Positions 13,751 through 16,539 of a DNA stretch of 16,539 bases are shown piece after piece. Source of the DNA: Pavlovales sp. CCMP2436. Taxonomy: Eukaryota; Haptophyta; Pavlovophyceae; Pavlovales. The notes under the pieces are model-generated. The model was not told where the DNA came from. It did no database searches and saw only the letters and a list, made by a program, of their open reading frames with translations. Where the stretch lies: assembly GCA_026770615.1 (NCBI GenBank), contig MU631402.1, positions 293,958 to 310,496 of the forward strand, read 5' to 3'. The position numbers were made by a program, and so were the translations under genes. Positions within the stretch are counted from its first letter, which is position 1. The number at the start of each line of letters is the position of its first letter.

Positions 13751-15864
13751 TTAGCCGTACATGTTGGCCTGGCGGCCGCTGGAGCCGCCGAAGCGATCGA
13801 AACGCGAGCCGCCCGGCATGGAGGCCACCGGCTTGGGCGCCTCCACCTCCATCGGCGTGGGCGCGGCGTCGGCGGCCTTCGTGGCCTCCTTGTCCGCCTT
13901 GGCCTCCGCGACGAGCTCGGAGCGCAGGCGTGTGCGCACGGTGCGGTAGAGGCTGCCGCTCTCACGCGCGCGCGGCGCGGCCGAGTCGTCGGCGACGCAC
14001 AGCTCGTCGACGGCACCGTAGTGCACCACCTGTCCGCGGCTGAGGTGGAGCATCTTGGTCGGCCAGCCGTCCAGACCATCGAGGATGTGCGTGGCGTACA
14101 CTACCGTCACGCCGCGCGTCTCGCTCTCCTGCGGGGGGGGTAGGAAGAGGGGGGTGGTGGTGAGGGCCTGGGCGTGCGGCGTGGAGAGGAGGGGGGAGGG
14201 CGCTGCTAGCCGGAACAGCAGCGACAGCGAACGACAGCAGGCGTGCAGCGGCGCACCTCGTGCAGGAACTGAAGCAGCGACTGCCGCGCGAGCAGGTCCA
14301 AGTCGGTGGTCACCTCGTCCATGAAGTACACGTCGGCGGGGCGCAGCAGCTTGAGCAGGATCTGGATGCGCCTGCGCTGCCCGTCCGAGACCGCGTTCAT
14401 GCGCCACTCCGGGTCCAGGTCGAGGGCGTCGCGCAAGCGCGCCAGGCGTGCGTCGAGCATAGCGTGGTCGTAGTGCCCCTCGGCCTTGAGTGCGATGAGC
14501 GCGTTGTTCGCCATAAAGCCGGCGGCAAAGTCGGCCTGGTAGGGCACGCCCGAGCCGACGCACGCGACGGTGCGGCTCCAGTCGCCGGTGAGGAGGCCGG
14601 TGCGCAGGTTGAGCGACTGCACGTCCTCGAAGGAGTTACGCCCGAGCACGTGCACCGAGCCCGAGCTCACCATGTGCTTGCCGCCCATCAGCCGGAGCAG
14701 CGTGCTCTTGCCCGCGCCGTTCGCGCCGGTGAGCAGCACGCGCTCGCCGCGCTTGATGGTGATGTCGATGTTGTCGAACGCGGGCGGCGGCGTGCGCGCC
14801 CCCCGCTCGGCCGGCGCAGCATACCCCCAGCGCAGCCCGCGCACCTCGACCGCGGGCTCGTCGGGCGGCGGCTTGGCCTTCGTCAGGATGTTGGCGCGCC
14901 CGTCGGCGAGGAGCTTGGCGAAGTCGGGGCGCGAGTCGAGCAGCCAGCCCTGCACGGCGCTGAAGAGCACGCCCGCGGCCGCCTGCTCTTTCTCCGCGTC
15001 GGGGGAGGGGCCACGCGCGCCGGAGAGCTCGGGCACGTCCTCGACGCGGCCCGACATGCGCAGCCGCGTCTGCTCGATGTGCGCCACGTGCGTCGCCCAG
15101 CCGTCGAGCCCGTCGAAGATGTGCGTGCAGTAGACGACGGTCACGTCGTTCTCGTCGCACTCGCGCTTGAGCCACGCGAGCAGGTCCTGGCGCACGAGCA
15201 GGTCGAGGTCGGTGGTGATCTCGTCGAGCAACAACATCTTGAAAGGGCGCAGCAGTTTGAGCAGGATCTGCACGCGCCGACGCTGCCCGTCGGAGGCGGC
15301 GGTGAGGTTCCACGAGCGCTTCACGCCGAGCATCGCGACCAGCTCGTCGAGGCGCTTCGGGTCGACGCCGACCATGTGCGAGTCGATGAGCGTCTGCACC
15401 GCCATCGCCTGATAAGGCACGCCGTGCCCGACGAAGGCGACGGTGCGCGTCCAGTTGCCCGTGAGCAGCGCCACCTCGTTGGTCAGCGTCGTGTCCTCGA
15501 AGGCCTTGCGCGTGAGCACGCGCACGTCGCCGTTGCCGACCATGTGCTTGCCGCCGAGGATGTTGAGCAGCGTCGACTTGCCCGAACCGTTGGAGCCGAT
15601 GAGCAGGCAGCGCGCGCCGCGCGGCAGCTCGAGATTGATGTTGCGCAGCTGCACCTTGTAGACGATCTCCTCCCGTGCCTCGTGCTGGCGGCGCGGCATG
15701 TCAACCGACAGGCCGCCGTCGCGCGTCGTCTTGCGCGTGTCTGCTTCGAGCGCAGCGGGCTCGTCCATCTCGATCTTCTTGTTGTTGAACGTGTTGATGT
15801 TCTGCGCCACCTCGTAGCTGAAGTAGAGCTCCTTCACGCTGATCACGCCCATAGCCTCCGGCAT
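13751..15864 (-). CDS. Tandem CAF16-like soluble ABC ATPase (two nucleotide-binding domains)
   Basis: Exon 1 is 15864-14257 (536 codons). An intron of 128 bp (14256-14129, GTGCGC...CAG) is followed by exon 2, 14128-13751, giving 661 residues. Domain 1 has Walker A GSNGSGKST (90-98), signature SDGQRRRVQ (191-199), Walker B MLLLDE (210-215) and switch VVYCTHIFDGLDGW (His 248). Domain 2 has GANGAGKST (380-388), SDGQRRRIQ (493-501), VYFMDE (512-517) and VVYATHILDGLDGW (His 550, in exon 2). SDGQRRR, DEITTDLDLL and THIFDGLDGW are the marks of the CAF16/ABCI group, linked in yeast to the CCR4-NOT complex. No membrane span is seen. The tail is disordered (MPGGSRFDRFGGSSGRQ). Yeast CAF16 and plant relatives have one domain, so this is a tandem fusion. 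The start is the first in-frame ATG after a TAG. Met5 is an alternative. Confidence 0.92.
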
Positions 15865-16314
15865 GTCAAAGTGAGCGTGTGCGAAGACGAGTGGCGAAGA
15901 CGGGCGGTAGACGAGCGCCTTCGCGTACGTTGGGATCCGTGACGGAGAAGGTTGTGGAAGCTACTTGAGTTAATGTAAAATTTTGGTGCGCCAGCACCCC
16001 CGTGAGCCGCCTTCTCGAACCGACGCTAGACCTTTTGCGGCGGAGCTGCGCGCGGAAGGTGGAGAGCGAACTATATATGTACTCTCCGCGCCCCCATGAG
16101 CCGACGCTGTACCCTATCGCCGCCTCATATGCATACTGGCTACCAGTCCATATCCCGTAAAAGTGGAGAGCCCACTTACATGTTGGCGCGCGCGAGGCCA
16201 TCGCAAGCGTGTAGCGCGGGAGTGCTGCCACGCAGAACCCAAATATCGCCGCGCGCCTGGCGCTCACGCTCCAACGGAAACCACGGGTTCGGTAAATAAC
16301 CGTACCCGACGACG
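15865..16314. promoter_or_regulatory. Bidirectional intergenic region between two divergent genes
   Basis: These 450 bp separate the ABC gene (minus) from the gene starting at 16315 (plus) and should hold both promoters. A gtggagagc motif recurs at about 16059 and 16162, the first within an imperfect inverted repeat (ggagag...ctctcc, 16061-16087) around tatatatgta. No TATA box or other element can be assigned with confidence. Confidence 0.4.
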
Positions 16315-16539
16315 ATGCAGGCGCGCAACACGCTTCTCGGGCTCATGCGCAAGGAGCTCGGAGTGATCGTGGCGCGCGGCCACGCCAGGCTCATCCTTGC
16401 CCGCGCGCGCTCGCTGCACATGCAGACTGCGCGCGCGGCCGCTGGTGCCCGGGGTGCACCTTGGTTTCAGCGCACCGGCCGCTCGGCAAACGGGCCCGAG
16501 AACGCCCCTGCGCACGCGGACGGCGCGTACCGTGACGAC
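16315..16539 (+). CDS. N-terminal part of an unknown gene, probable mitochondrial presequence (3' partial)
   Basis: An ATG opens a frame that stays open for 75 codons to the window end. The first 60 residues (MQARNTLLGLMRKELGVIVA..., RGHARLILARARSLHMQTAR) are rich in Arg, Ala and Leu with a single acidic residue. They form an amphipathic-helix pattern typical of mitochondrial targeting peptides. The mature part begins near the window end (GPENAPAHADGAYRDD) and is too short to identify. The short 5' UTR with the in-frame context gacgacgATG and the divergent arrangement support a real start. A GC-driven chance frame cannot be excluded. Confidence 0.45.
   Translation, partial: MQARNTLLGLMRKELGVIVARGHARLILARARSLHMQTARAAAGARGAPWFQRTGRSANGPENAPAHADGAYRDD

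Noticed and set aside
14260..15942. 560-residue open frame on the plus strand opposite the ABC ATPase gene
   Set aside because: It is exactly antisense to a clear two-domain ABC ATPase with all motifs. Its product is a Val/Arg/His/Glu-rich composition artefact of GC-rich third positions.
15866..16267. 133-residue minus-strand frame upstream of the ABC gene
   Set aside because: It crosses AT-rich promoter-like sequence, shows no motif, and does not join in frame to the ABC protein, whose own frame has a TAG upstream of its first ATG.

Overview
The window is nuclear DNA from a protist, most likely a unicellular alga. Exons are GC-rich with G/C at third codon positions. Genes are split by GT-AG introns whose composition differs sharply from the exons (AT-rich, C/A-rich or pure microsatellite). 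tRNA-derived SINEs, a TA-flanked inverted-repeat element and decayed accessory genes lie between the genes. A branching enzyme, a 2-O-sulfotransferase relative, a tandem CAF16-type ABC ATPase and an NTPase resembling Crinkler/RHS proteins fit a haptophyte-, cryptophyte-, dinoflagellate- or stramenopile-like genome. The lineage cannot be fixed from this sequence.

Layout: 65-3248 (+), the 3' seven exons of a 1,4-alpha-glucan branching enzyme (GH13_8). 3600-4700 (-), a broken NTPase-like gene, with a possible upstream piece at 5310-5630. 5700-6430, dispersed repeats and two SINEs. 6566-7507 (-), a sulfotransferase of the heparan sulfate 2-O-sulfotransferase type, head-to-head with a hypothetical gene at 7523-8407 (+). 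8555-8910, more dispersed repeats. 9840-11045 (-), a disordered hypothetical protein with a perfect hairpin just before its ATG. 11851-13440 (-), an OTU-domain pseudogene interrupted by an inverted-repeat element (12555-13049). 13751-15864 (-), a two-domain CAF16-like ABC ATPase with one intron. 16315-end (+), the start of a gene whose N-terminus looks like a mitochondrial presequence.

The most unusual signal is in the branching-enzyme gene. Its introns repeatedly carry tandem, decaying copies of the edges of the neighbouring exons, including the splice sites. Edges of five of the seven exons are affected, on the acceptor side, the donor side or both. One intronic copy encodes exactly the same 12 residues as the real exon and differs only at three synonymous positions. 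The NTPase-like gene shows the same thing: a 184-bp tandem duplication spans an exon end and its splice donor. This suggests splice-site-spanning tandem duplication is a recurrent process here, able to create, lengthen or move introns.

The genes do not form one pathway. The branching enzyme acts in storage glucan synthesis, the sulfotransferase in the secretory pathway, and the ABC ATPase is a soluble protein.
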